A model generated the notes under the pieces. It worked only from the letters and a program-made list of their open reading frames with translations, was not told where the DNA came from and made no database searches. Source: JABFRJ01 sp963847145 (lineage in GTDB: Bacteria > Pseudomonadota > Alphaproteobacteria > Rhizobiales > Hyphomicrobiaceae). Taken from it: DNA of 64,000 nucleotides. Location: assembly GCA_963847145.1 (NCBI GenBank), contig CAWJYN010000004.1, forward strand, positions 723,753 through 787,752, given 5' to 3'. Position numbers and translations under genes: made by a program. Below, in pieces: positions 1 through 7,615 of this stretch. Positions within the stretch are counted from its first letter, which is position 1. Each line of letters starts with the position of its first letter.

Positions 1-225
1 CAGGTCTTTGCTGTCGAGCGCGTTGTCATAGGCACTTCCTCCAAGTGGGTAGACGGAGGATAAGGCAGTTGGTGCGATCCGGCAAAGGCCGCTTGCAGGG
101 CTTGACCGGGAGAGCCCTTAGGTTGCGCCAAAGCGGCAGCAACGCCACCTTGACTTCATATTGTGAAACCCGTAATCGAGCACCGTGACACGCAAACCAC
201 TCTGGTGGCCGCGTCGTATGGAATT

Positions 226-302
226 GCGGGAGTAGCTCAGCTGGTTAGAGCGCCGCCCTGTCACGGCGGAGGCCGCGGGTTCAAGTCCCGTCTCTCGCGC
301 CA
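226..302 (+). tRNA. tRNA-Asp (GTC)
   Basis: The sequence folds into a complete cloverleaf. A 7-bp acceptor stem pairs 226-232 with 292-298, the anticodon stem is CCGCC/GGCGG, and the loop CTGTCAC carries anticodon GTC. The T-arm loop reads TTCAAGT. The discriminator is G299 and the terminal CCA is encoded at 300-302. Confidence 0.97.
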
Positions 303-323
303 TTCCATCTTCTCTTTTTTCTT

Positions 324-378
324 TTTGCGCCTTCCGGCCGGCTCCCGGTTACGGAAGTCGGAAGGCGCAAACAGAAAC
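324..378 (+). repeat. Palindromic hairpin repeat, copy A
   Basis: A perfect 12-bp outer stem (324-335 with 360-371) encloses the conserved block CTTCCGGCCGGCTCC and an imperfect inner stem. The right side is followed by AAACAGAAAC. The same layout recurs at 537-588 and 50265-50316. Copy A lies between tRNA-Asp and the SAM-II riboswitch of metZ. I do not know a named family for it. Confidence 0.75.
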
Positions 379-430
379 GTGGTGATTTGGCCGGCCGGCT
401 TGCAGCCACGTTAAATAACTCGCTAAAGGG
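376..430 (+). promoter_or_regulatory. SAM-II riboswitch upstream of metZ
   Basis: The sequence matches the alphaproteobacterial SAM-II (metA motif) consensus as I remember it. P1 pairs CGTGG (378-382) with CCACG (406-410). GTGGTGATTTG follows the 5' strand, TTGCAGCCACGTTAAATAAC is at 400-419, and the pseudoknot strand CGCTAAAG is at 421-428. This family binds S-adenosylmethionine and represses methionine-biosynthesis genes, which fits metZ downstream. The aptamer ends about 165 nt before the metZ start, unusually far for an element often placed near the ribosome binding site. A terminator lies in between. Confidence 0.9.
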
Positions 431-439
431 CCGTGCGCG

Positions 440-498
440 CCCGGATCGGTGTGCTTGGCCCTCGAAGCGAGGGCAAGCACTCTGGAGCCGGGTTTTTT
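440..498 (+). terminator. Intrinsic terminator in the metZ leader
   Basis: A long hairpin pairs CCCGG (440-444) with CCGGG (488-492), GTGCTTG (451-457) with CAAGCAC (474-480), and CCCTC with GAGGG. It is followed at once by six T (493-498). Its position just after the SAM-II aptamer suggests attenuation of metZ by premature termination. That mechanism is inferred. I did not identify an explicit antiterminator. Confidence 0.7.
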
Positions 499-536
499 GT
501 TGTCTGTGTGCCCGGCAGAGCGGGTGCGACCAGCCC

Positions 537-588
537 GCGCCTTCCGGCCGGCTCCGCCTTAGCGGAGTCGGAAAGCGCAAACAAAAGA
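537..588 (+). repeat. Palindromic hairpin repeat, copy B
   Basis: Outer stem GCGCCTTCC (537-545) pairs with GGAAAGCGC (570-578) with one mismatch. The inner stem CTCCGC/GCGGAG is perfect. The conserved block CTTCCGGCCGGCTCC and the AAACAAAAG tail are present. The element ends about 9 nt before the metZ start codon, so its tail may form part of the ribosome binding region. Confidence 0.75.
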
Positions 589-596
589 GCGTGCAC

Positions 597-1805
597 ATGG
601 CTAAGCCAAATCTTCCCGACACGCCCGTCGGCCTGGAGACCAACATGGTCCACGGCGGCGTTCTGCGCTCGCAATTCGCTGAGACGTCGGAAGCGCTGTT
701 CCTGACGCAAGGCTATGTCTATGACAGCCCCGAGCAAGCCGAAGCCCGTTTCAAGGACGAAAGCGGCGGTGGCTTTATTTATTCGCGCTATGCCAACCCG
801 ACCTTGGCCATGTTCGAGGAGCGGATGAAGCTGCTTGAAGGTGCCGAGGGTGCCCGGGCGACGGCCTCCGGCATGGCGGCCGTGACCGCCAGCCTGATGT
901 GCTTCCTCAAGGCTGGTGATCATGTGGTTGCCGCCCGCGCGCTGTTTGGCTCCTGCCTCTATGTCGTGCACGATCTGCTGCCGCGCTATGGCGTTGCGTG
1001 CACACTGGTGGATGGCCGCGATCTCGACCAATGGAAGAAGGCCATGCGGCCCAACACAAAAGCCGTGTTCTTCGAAAGCCCGTCCAACCCCTGTCTCGAT
1101 CTCGTCGACATCGCAGCGGTGTCGGACATCGCGCACGATGCAGGTGCCAAAGTGGTTGTCGACAACGTGTTCGCGACGCCCTGCTATCAGTCGCCGTTGA
1201 AGCTCGGCGCCGATATCGTCGTCTATTCCACGACCAAGCACATTGATGGCCAGGGCCGCTGCCTCGGCGGCGTCGTGCTCGGCTCGGATGCCTACATCAA
1301 AGAGCTGCACACGTTCTACAAGCACACCGGCGTCGGCATGAGCCCGTTCAATGCGTGGGTGATGCTGAAAGGGCTGGAGACGCTGAAGCTGCGGGTCAAC
1401 GCACAGTGCGCGACAACGGCGCTGGTGGCGGATGCCTTGGCGGGTTTGAAGAACCAGGGTGTCTCAAAAGTTCTCTATCCCGGCCGCGCCGATCACCCGC
1501 AGGCGGAGCTCGCAAAAAAGCAGATGACCGGCGGCAGCACGCTGGTGGCGTTCGAGTTGGCGGGCGGCAAGGCGGCAGCGTTTCGCTTCCTCAATGCGCT
1601 GAAGATCATCAAACTCTCCAACAACCTCGGCGATTCAAAGAGCCTGATCACCCATCCGGCGACGACGACGCATCAGCGGCTCAAACCCGATGAGCGCACA
1701 GCCCTCGGCATTTCGGAGGGACTGGTACGGCTGTCCTGCGGCCTCGAAACACCGGCCGATCTCGTTCGCGACGTCACCGAGGCGGTGCACGCGGCAGCGG
1801 CGTGA
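597..1805 (+). CDS. metZ: O-succinylhomoserine sulfhydrylase
   Basis: This is a 402-residue PLP enzyme of the Cys/Met metabolism family. It makes homocysteine from O-succinylhomoserine and sulfide in methionine biosynthesis. The family signature STTKHIDGQGR holds the PLP lysine at about residue 214, and the motif before it (VDNVFATPCYQSPLKLGAD) is typical of MetZ rather than cystathionine gamma-synthase. Length agrees with the family (about 400). The open frame extends upstream to 387, but ATG 597 is chosen because protein similarity begins there and the upstream part is riboswitch, terminator and repeat. Regulation by the SAM-II element at 376-430 is likely. It ends before a strong hairpin at 1823. 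Confidence 0.93.
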   Translation: MAKPNLPDTPVGLETNMVHGGVLRSQFAETSEALFLTQGYVYDSPEQAEARFKDESGGGFIYSRYANPTLAMFEERMKLLEGAEGARATASGMAAVTASLMCFLKAGDHVVAARALFGSCLYVVHDLLPRYGVACTLVDGRDLDQWKKAMRPNTKAVFFESPSNPCLDLVDIAAVSDIAHDAGAKVVVDNVFATPCYQSPLKLGADIVVYSTTKHIDGQGRCLGGVVLGSDAYIKELHTFYKHTGVGMSPFNAWVMLKGLETLKLRVNAQCATTALVADALAGLKNQGVSKVLYPGRADHPQAELAKKQMTGGSTLVAFELAGGKAAAFRFLNALKIIKLSNNLGDSKSLITHPATTTHQRLKPDERTALGISEGLVRLSCGLETPADLVRDVTEAVHAAAA

Positions 1806-1822
1806 ACGGTCAGACTGACGAA

Positions 1823-1860
1823 GCGCGGCGCTGGCGGTGCATCGTCCGCCCGCGCCGCGC
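1823..1860 (+). terminator. Hairpin terminator after metZ
   Basis: GCGCGGCGC/GCGCCGCGC (9 bp) plus GGCGG/CCGCC (5 bp) form a very stable stem starting 17 nt after the metZ stop. No long T run follows, so termination is probable rather than proven. Confidence 0.6.
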
Positions 1861-2141
1861 CCTGGGGTTTCTGAATTTGAATTCAAGTATGATTTTCATT
1901 TTTATTGAATTTATTTGTTGACCGGTTGCGTCCTTTTTTTAGGTCCAATCGCGTTCGTGGTGCGTTTTCATGTCGTGATCAAACTGGGAAATTCAGACCA
2001 ATACAGCGCAGGCTGCTTGGTTCATTTCGATTGATTGCATTTTCAAAGCTGAACAACAGATGCGGTGCCCCCCATGGCGCGGTAGGCGGAACACGCCGGC
2101 GCGGCGAAAGGCTTGCCGTGTCAACAGGAGCGTAAGCCCAC
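1861..2141 (+). other. Intergenic region, AT-rich upstream part
   Basis: No credible gene. The stretch 1878-1920 is strikingly AT-rich for this genome and probably holds the promoter of the FAS1 gene at 2142. I could not fix -35/-10 boxes with confidence. AGGAG lies near 2125 but is 12 nt from the start. Confidence 0.4.
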
Positions 2142-2552
2142 ATGAAAGATATCGTTGATACCGCCGTTGGCGCGGGCACATTCAAGACTTTGGTCGCGGC
2201 GGTCACAGCTGCTGGTTTGGTCGAGACGTTGAAGGGCGCAGGCCCGTTTACCGTGTTCGCCCCCACAGACGACGCGTTTGCCAAGTTGCCAAAGGGCACT
2301 GTCGAGGACCTGCTGAAGCCTGAGAACAAGGCCAAACTCACGTCGATCCTGACCTATCACGTGTTGCCGTCCAAGGTGATGGCCGCTGACATCGCTGGCA
2401 AGAAGATGAACGCCAAGACGGTTCAGGGCACCGAAATCGCCGTTGATGCGATGTCGGGTGTCAAGATCAACGATGCGTCCGTGGTCACTGCCGATATCGC
2501 GGCCACCAATGGCGTCATCCATGTCGTCGATACGGTCCTGTTGCCGAAGTAA
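2142..2552 (+). CDS. Fasciclin (FAS1) domain protein
   Basis: This 136-residue protein is essentially one FAS1 domain. The H1-like motif TVFAPTDDAFAKLP lies at residues 37-50, the central YHVLPSKV at about 75, and the H2-like NGVIHVVDTVLLPK ends the protein. FAS1 domains mediate adhesion or surface interactions. Bacterial single-domain versions are usually exported, yet this start gives no signal peptide and I see no in-frame upstream extension that would supply one. Export is therefore unclear. It is an isolated gene with an AT-rich upstream region and a terminator hairpin just after the stop. Confidence 0.9.
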   Translation: MKDIVDTAVGAGTFKTLVAAVTAAGLVETLKGAGPFTVFAPTDDAFAKLPKGTVEDLLKPENKAKLTSILTYHVLPSKVMAADIAGKKMNAKTVQGTEIAVDAMSGVKINDASVVTADIAATNGVIHVVDTVLLPK

Positions 2553-2559
2553 TAATGGT

Positions 2560-2591
2560 GCGGGCGGCAGGCAGGTTGGCCGGCCGCCCGC
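2560..2591. terminator. Bidirectional terminator between FAS1 gene and nitroreductase
   Basis: GCGGGCGGC (2560-2568) pairs perfectly with GCCGCCCGC (2583-2591). It lies between two convergent genes, 8 nt after the FAS1 stop and 3 nt from the nitroreductase stop. Confidence 0.65.
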
Positions 2592-2593
2592 TC

Positions 2594-3286
2594 TCACTCA
2601 AAAAACGTCACCGCCTCGGCGAGAGATTTTTTCTCCATCGCATGCCGCGGAATCGTCGCGCCCACGGCGGGATAGCCGGTCACCAAGAGAATATAGGGCT
2701 TTTCCTCGGCCGGCCGTCTGCAGATTTCGTTGAGGAAGCCCATCGGACTGGGCGTGTGGGTCAAGGTCACCAGGCCGGCGGTGTGCAGGGCTGCAATCAG
2801 AAAGCCAGCGGCGATGCTGACGCTCTCGGGCACGTAGTAATTCTTGCGCAGCACACCATCGGCGCTGCGGCTCTTGCGTGCACCGAAGATCACGATCAGC
2901 CACGGCGCGATCTCAAGAAACGGCTTCGACGGATCAGTGCCGAGCGGGGCCAACGCTTTGATCCAATCCGCTCCGGCGCGGCCCTCGTAGAACGCACGCT
3001 CCTCGATCTCGGCCTCAGCGCGGATGCGGGCTTTTCGCGACGCATCACCGATCACGCTGAAGTGCCACGGCTGGTGATTGGCACCGCTGGGGGCCGACAG
3101 CGCCGCTTGCAGGCAGGTTTCGATAATGTCGCGTGGGACCGCGCGTGGGGCAAAGTCGCGCACGGTGTGGCGGCGCCGCAGGTTGGCGGTGAAGTCCGCC
3201 GCGCGGCGCCGCATGGCGTCGAGCGGGTACTCCTGGAAGTCCGGTAACGGAACAGGGTGGTAGTCGATGGTCAATGCGGGTGCCAT
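2594..3286 (-). CDS. Nitroreductase-family flavoprotein, iodotyrosine deiodinase-like
   Basis: This 230-residue FMN-dependent nitroreductase-fold protein begins at ATG 3286, preceded by GGGAC. The FMN-binding part reads RRRHTVRDF (37-45) and APSGANHQPW (65-74). Its closest family by recall is the iodotyrosine deiodinases (IYD), which reductively dehalogenate halotyrosines. Three substrate-zwitterion residues of IYD appear as E96, Y100 and K121, with exactly the spacing of human E157, Y161 and K182 (4 and 21 residues). Strings such as GLVTLTHTPSPMGFL and ATIPRH also follow IYD. It sits 10 nt after a small membrane-protein gene on the same strand, so the two are probably cotranscribed. Substrate specificity is inferred. 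Confidence 0.85.
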   Translation of the reverse strand: MAPALTIDYHPVPLPDFQEYPLDAMRRRAADFTANLRRRHTVRDFAPRAVPRDIIETCLQAALSAPSGANHQPWHFSVIGDASRKARIRAEAEIEERAFYEGRAGADWIKALAPLGTDPSKPFLEIAPWLIVIFGARKSRSADGVLRKNYYVPESVSIAAGFLIAALHTAGLVTLTHTPSPMGFLNEICRRPAEEKPYILLVTGYPAVGATIPRHAMEKKSLAEAVTFFE

Positions 3287-3296
3287 TGCGCCGTCC

Positions 3297-3635
3297 CTAT
3301 TTCCAAAACACACCGGCGGCGATCATGGCGATGCCTGCGAGGACACCCACCAGCCCGGCGAGCCCAACGACTTTGGCCATGAAATGGCGCGCGACAGTGC
3401 CGCCGACCACCTTGGCGCGCTCGGTGTGCGAGCCAGCGCCGGCGACCTTGTCGAAATGGCCTTTGAGTTCATCCGGCACACTCGGGATCTTGCCACTGCG
3501 CGCCGTTGATATCGCCGTGCTCAGCGCCGCACCCTTCAGGTTGACGCTGTTGCGGCTGGCCCATCGCCACAGCATAAAACCGGCGATCAACGCAGCAATG
3601 CCGATGCCGAAGACGATTGGATTGTGGATGGCCAT
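3297..3635 (-). CDS. Small two-helix membrane protein, unknown function
   Basis: A 112-residue protein from ATG 3635, preceded by a GGGGGAC ribosome site. It has one hydrophobic helix near the N terminus (residues 5-24, IVFGIGIAALIAGFMLW) and another at the C terminus (about 92-110). A charged loop of some 60 residues lies between them. I do not recognise a family. It lies directly upstream of, and is probably cotranscribed with, the deiodinase-like flavoprotein gene. The track frame extends to 3698, but that leader has no membrane-protein character. Confidence 0.65.
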   Translation of the reverse strand: MAIHNPIVFGIGIAALIAGFMLWRWASRNSVNLKGAALSTAISTARSGKIPSVPDELKGHFDKVAGAGSHTERAKVVGGTVARHFMAKVVGLAGLVGVLAGIAMIAAGVFWK

Positions 3636-3794
3636 GGTCGCGGTCCCCCTGCGATTGCTAATCGCCGGCACCATGCGTTGGCGGCGTGATCGGAGCAAGC
3701 CTCAGCCACCCGCAGCAATGGGGATATAGTCGCGCGCGGGCTGCTGGCGTAGAACCAGCACAACCGTCGTTGTCGCTCTTGTCGTGGTGGCCTT

Positions 3795-4793
3795 GTGACC
3801 GTAGTTGAACGATGCAGCGCAGCAGTGCGGGGGCGCAGGCTCGTGGTCGTGCTGCCGGAAGCCGAGGACCCGCGCGTGCTGACTGCTGCTGGCCGCCTAG
3901 TGGCGGAGCACTTGGCACAGCCAGTCCTGCTTGGTGTGCCAGACGTGGTGCGCGGCCACGCAGACAGACTAGGGCTGCCGCTCGGCGGCGTGACGATCAT
4001 CCAGCCAGAGACCGACGGGCGCGTCGAGGCGTTCGCTGCCGCGCTGTTGCGCCGCCGGGAGCGGATGTCAGAGGCCGCCGCGCTCAAATTGATGCGGAAA
4101 CCGTTGTACTTTGCCGGCGGGCTTGTGGCGTCCGGTGAAGCGGCCGGCCTAGTGGCGGGCGCAGCGAACCCCACCCGGCGTGTCATCGAAGCAGCCTTAA
4201 TGGCGATTGGCCTCGCCGACGGGATTGCCACGCCATCGAGCTATTTCCTCATGCAGTGCCCGCACGCGCTGGACGGCGTCGCCCGTGACGTGATTTTTGC
4301 CGATTGTGCCGTCAACGTCGATCCCGACGCCGAGGCTTTGGCGAGCATTGCGATGGCCTCGACCGAGACGGCGCGGCGTTTGCTTGGGGTCGAGCCACGC
4401 GTGGCGCTGCTGTCGTTTTCGACCCATGGCAGTGCCGCGCATCCGCATGTCGACAAGGTGCGCCGCGCCGTCGCGCTGGTGCGTGCTGCCCGGCCCGATC
4501 TGGCGATCGACGGCGAACTGCAAGGCGACGCGGCGCTCTCCGCCGTCGTCGCTGCTCGCAAAGTGAAGGCGGCAGGGGTGGGTGTCGCGGGTGCGGCCAA
4601 CGTGTTGGTGTTCCCCGATCTCGACGCCGGCAACATCGCCTACAAGCTGGTGCAATACCTCGGCGGCGCCACGGCGGTCGGCCCATTCCTGCAGGGCTTC
4701 GCGAAGCCTGTGTCCGACCTTTCCCGCGGCGCGAGCGTGGATGACATCGTGGCCGCAGCAGTGGTGACGCTGGCGATGGGGGCGGCGTGTTGA
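3795..4793 (+). CDS. pta: Phosphate acetyltransferase
   Basis: A 332-residue PTA/PTB-family enzyme interconverting acetyl phosphate and acetyl-CoA. The C-terminal signature GNIAYKLVQYLGG followed by PFLQGFAKPVSDLSRG is diagnostic, and the length is that of the short single-domain Pta. The start is GTG 3795. There is no ackA nearby. Instead it converges on xsc, whose product is acetyl phosphate plus sulfite. The pta-xsc pairing is known from taurine and sulfonate degraders, so this Pta probably turns Xsc-derived acetyl phosphate into acetyl-CoA. Confidence 0.92.
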   Translation: MTVVERCSAAVRGRRLVVVLPEAEDPRVLTAAGRLVAEHLAQPVLLGVPDVVRGHADRLGLPLGGVTIIQPETDGRVEAFAAALLRRRERMSEAAALKLMRKPLYFAGGLVASGEAAGLVAGAANPTRRVIEAALMAIGLADGIATPSSYFLMQCPHALDGVARDVIFADCAVNVDPDAEALASIAMASTETARRLLGVEPRVALLSFSTHGSAAHPHVDKVRRAVALVRAARPDLAIDGELQGDAALSAVVAARKVKAAGVGVAGAANVLVFPDLDAGNIAYKLVQYLGGATAVGPFLQGFAKPVSDLSRGASVDDIVAAAVVTLAMGAAC

Positions 4794-5021
4794 ACTTCTA
4801 GTAATGCTCTGGCACGTGAAGCTTGCGTTTATCAGGACGAGTACGCAAAGAGCAATTTTGTCACAACGCGTCATATTGCAGAGCAGAACAGCGAATGGGT
4901 GCCTGAACGGATCAGCACGCGGCAGAACCAAATGGCGAAAGCCGCCGTGCGCTTGTGGAGGCTTCCACAGTTATCCATGTGACAATGGTAGGAAGCGCTT
5001 GTTAGGGTAACTCGCCAATCC

Positions 5022-6799
5022 TCACACCCCCGTCTGCTTCCGCATGTCCCCCGCCTCAATCCCCGCCACCACCACCGGCTTCTTCATCGCGTCGCGGCGG
5101 AAGGGTTCGCCGAGTTCCTGGTTGAGGATGAGTTCGATGAAGGTGGTTGTCTTCTGCTGTTGCAGCTCGCAGCCTTCTTTGATGGCGGCGGTGACTTCGG
5201 CCTGCGTGCGCGCGACGATCCCCTTGAAGCCGCACGCGGTGGCGACTTTGGCGTACGACAGGTGCGGGTCGAGTTCCGTGCCGACGAAGTTATCGTCGTA
5301 CCAGAGCGTCGAATTGCGCTTCTCCGCGCCCCACTGATAGTTGCGGAAGATGACCATGGTGATGCCCGGCCATTCCTCGCGGCCGATCGCGCTCATCTCG
5401 CTCATGGAGATGCCGAACGCGCCATCGCCTGCGAAGCCAACTACGGGCACATCGGGGCAACCGATCTTGGCGCCGATGATGGCTGGAAAGCCATAGCCGC
5501 ACGGGCCGAACAGGCCGGGTGCCAGATATTTGCGGCCCTGCTCGAAGGTCGGATAGGCGTTGCCGATGGCGCAATTGTTGCCGATGTCCGACGAGATGAT
5601 CGCATCTTTGGGCAAGCCCGCCTGAATGGCGCGCCACGCTTGCCGCGGGCTGATAGCCGCTCGGGCTCCTTCTTACGCGCGCGCTGGTTCCACGTGGTGC
5701 CGGGATCGTCGTCCTCGTGATCCATGCCGGAGAGCGCCTGCAGCCACGCCGACTTGGTCTTGTGGACGAGCGCCTTGCGGTCTTCGCGGCCAGCGTTGCC
5801 AGCGCTTGGCGTCAGCTGCGCGAGAATGGATTTGGCAACCAGCTTGGCATCGCCGCAGATGCCGACGGCCACCGGCTTGGTGAGGCCAATGCGATCGGCG
5901 TTGATGTCGACCTGGATGATCTTGGCCTGCTTGGGCCAATAGTCGATGCCATAGCCGGGCAACGTCGAGAACGGATTGAGGCGCGTGCCGAGCGCCAGTA
6001 CGACATCGGCCTTGGCGATGATCTCCATCGCAGCCTTCGAACCGTTGTAGCCAAGCGGTCCCATGGCGAGACGATGCGAGCCGGGGAAGCTGTCGTTGTG
6101 CTGGTAGTTCGAGCACACCGGCGCATCGAGCTTTTCAGCAAGTGCTGCGCATTCGGGTATCGCGTGCGCCAGTACCACGCCTGCGCCGGAGAGGATGACG
6201 GGGAACTTGGCATCCGAGAGAAGCTTGGCTGCGGCCGCAGTGGCCAGCGCGCCACCGGACGGCCGTTCAAAATCGACGATCTGCGGCAGGGTGATGTCGA
6301 TCACCTGCGTCCAGAAATCGCGCGGCACGTTGATCTGTGCGGGTGCCGACAAGCGCTTTGCTTTGAGGATCACGCGGTTCAAGGTCTCGGCCATGCGCGA
6401 GGGGTCGCGCACCTCTTCCTGATAGCAGACCATGTCGCGGAACAGCGCCATCTGCTCGACTTCCTGGAAGCCACCCATCCCAATGGTTTTGTTGGCCGCC
6501 TGCGGCGTCACCAGCAGCATCGGTGTATGGTTCCAATAGGCGGTCTTAATCGAGGTGACGAAGTTGGTGACGCCGGGGCCGTTCTGGGCGATGCACATGG
6601 CCATCTTGCCGGTGGTCCGCGTGTAGCCATCCGCCATGATAGCGCCGTTGCCCTCGTGCGCCACATCCCAGAACGTGATGCCGGCTTTCGGAAAATTGTC
6701 CGAGATCGGCATGAAGGCTGAGCCGATGATACCGAAGGCGTGCTCGATGCCGTGCATCTGCAGCACTTTGACGAAGGCTTCCTCGGTGGTCAATTTCAT
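5022..6799 (-). pseudogene. xsc: Sulfoacetaldehyde acetyltransferase, frameshifted
   Basis: A thiamine-diphosphate enzyme that converts sulfoacetaldehyde and phosphate to acetyl phosphate and sulfite. From ATG 6799 (GGGA ribosome site) about 387 codons read correctly, starting MKLTTEEAFVKVLQMHG and typical of Xsc. The frame then breaks near 5639-5646, where one base is missing (GGCAAGCGTGG in the gene strand). The rest continues in another frame from AWRAIQAGLPKD through the ThDP motif region GDGAFGISMSEMS to the stop at 5022. Restoring one base gives 592 residues, the normal length. The 493-residue frame ending at 5441 has a nonsense tail. It follows gpx on the same strand. A true mutation or an assembly indel are both possible. 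Confidence 0.88.
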
Positions 6800-6925
6800 G
6801 AGGCGAATCCCTTTTCCCGAAAGCTGGGGCAGTGGCGGCCGGCGCGCATTCCCGCCACCGTCCGGCAGTCGGGCGTAGGGAGGTAGCACCAGATCGGCTG
6901 CGAGGGTGGCGCCACCCATCACAGA

Positions 6926-7501
6926 TTAGCTTTTGGAGGCGGCTGCGGCGAGAGCGGCTTCGATCGCCTGCACAACTTTGGCTGAGCCCGGTTCAACGGC
7001 GGTTGCAAAGCTGGCAATCAGTTTGCCGTCAGCGCCAACCAGATACTTGTGGAAGTTCCACTTCGGGGCAGCGCCGGAACCAAGGACTGCTACGACCCAC
7101 TTGTAGAACGGGTGAGCGGCGGGTCCAGTGACGTCAGTTTTTTCAGCCAGCGGAAACGTCACGTTGAAGGCACCCTGACAGAATTCGGCGATTTCGGAAT
7201 TCTTGCCCGGCTCCTGCTGGCCGAACTCGTTGGACGGCACGCCGAGCACGACAAGCCCGCGATCCTTGTAGGTGGCATAGAGCTTCTGCAGACCGTCGTA
7301 CTGTTTGGTGAAGCCGCAGAACGAGGCGGTGTTGACCACCAGCACGACTTTTCCGGCAAACGTGCTCATCGGTAGTGCCGTGCCATCGATGGCAGTAAAC
7401 GCAAAGTCTGTCGCCCGGCCGGCCTGCGTATCCGCCGCGCGGATTTCACCCGGTACGAGCAAGGCAGGGATGACTGAGAGTGCTGAGAAAATGCGGCGCA
7501 T
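6926..7501 (-). CDS. Glutathione peroxidase-like thiol peroxidase, exported
   Basis: A 191-residue protein from ATG 7501 with a signal peptide (MRRIFSALSVIPALLVPG, likely cleavage after residue 22). The mature part is a glutathione-peroxidase fold. The peroxidatic Cys is C62 in NTASFCGFTKQYDGL, with partners Q96 (FGQQEPG) and W148-N149 (KWNF). It is a cysteine, not selenocysteine, enzyme and probably reduces hydroperoxides in the periplasm, likely with thioredoxin-type donors. It lies 126 nt upstream of xsc on the same strand. Remnant sequence GTAGGTTGGGT at 7550-7560, upstream of the start, resembles half of the element at 16493. Confidence 0.88.
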   Translation of the reverse strand: MRRIFSALSVIPALLVPGEIRAADTQAGRATDFAFTAIDGTALPMSTFAGKVVLVVNTASFCGFTKQYDGLQKLYATYKDRGLVVLGVPSNEFGQQEPGKNSEIAEFCQGAFNVTFPLAEKTDVTGPAAHPFYKWVVAVLGSGAAPKWNFHKYLVGADGKLIASFATAVEPGSAKVVQAIEAALAAAASKS

Positions 7502-7615
7502 AGCGGTGACCTTTTCGGATGGTCGTTTCGCGCCCACAAATCGGATCGCGTAGGTTGGGTCAAGCGTTTCAAGGCAAGGCATAACCGCAATCGCGCCGCC
7601 ACCGCACGGATCGAA

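Noticed and set aside
4954..4985. Replication-origin or DnaA-box signal (TGTGGAGGCTTCCACA followed by TTATCCATG)
   Set aside because: Only one degenerate 9-mer is present, without a cluster of boxes or an AT-rich unwinding region.
5441..6922. A 493-residue Xsc variant with a different C terminus
   Set aside because: After the missing base the residues lose all family resemblance, while the conserved ThDP-binding part continues in the adjacent frame.
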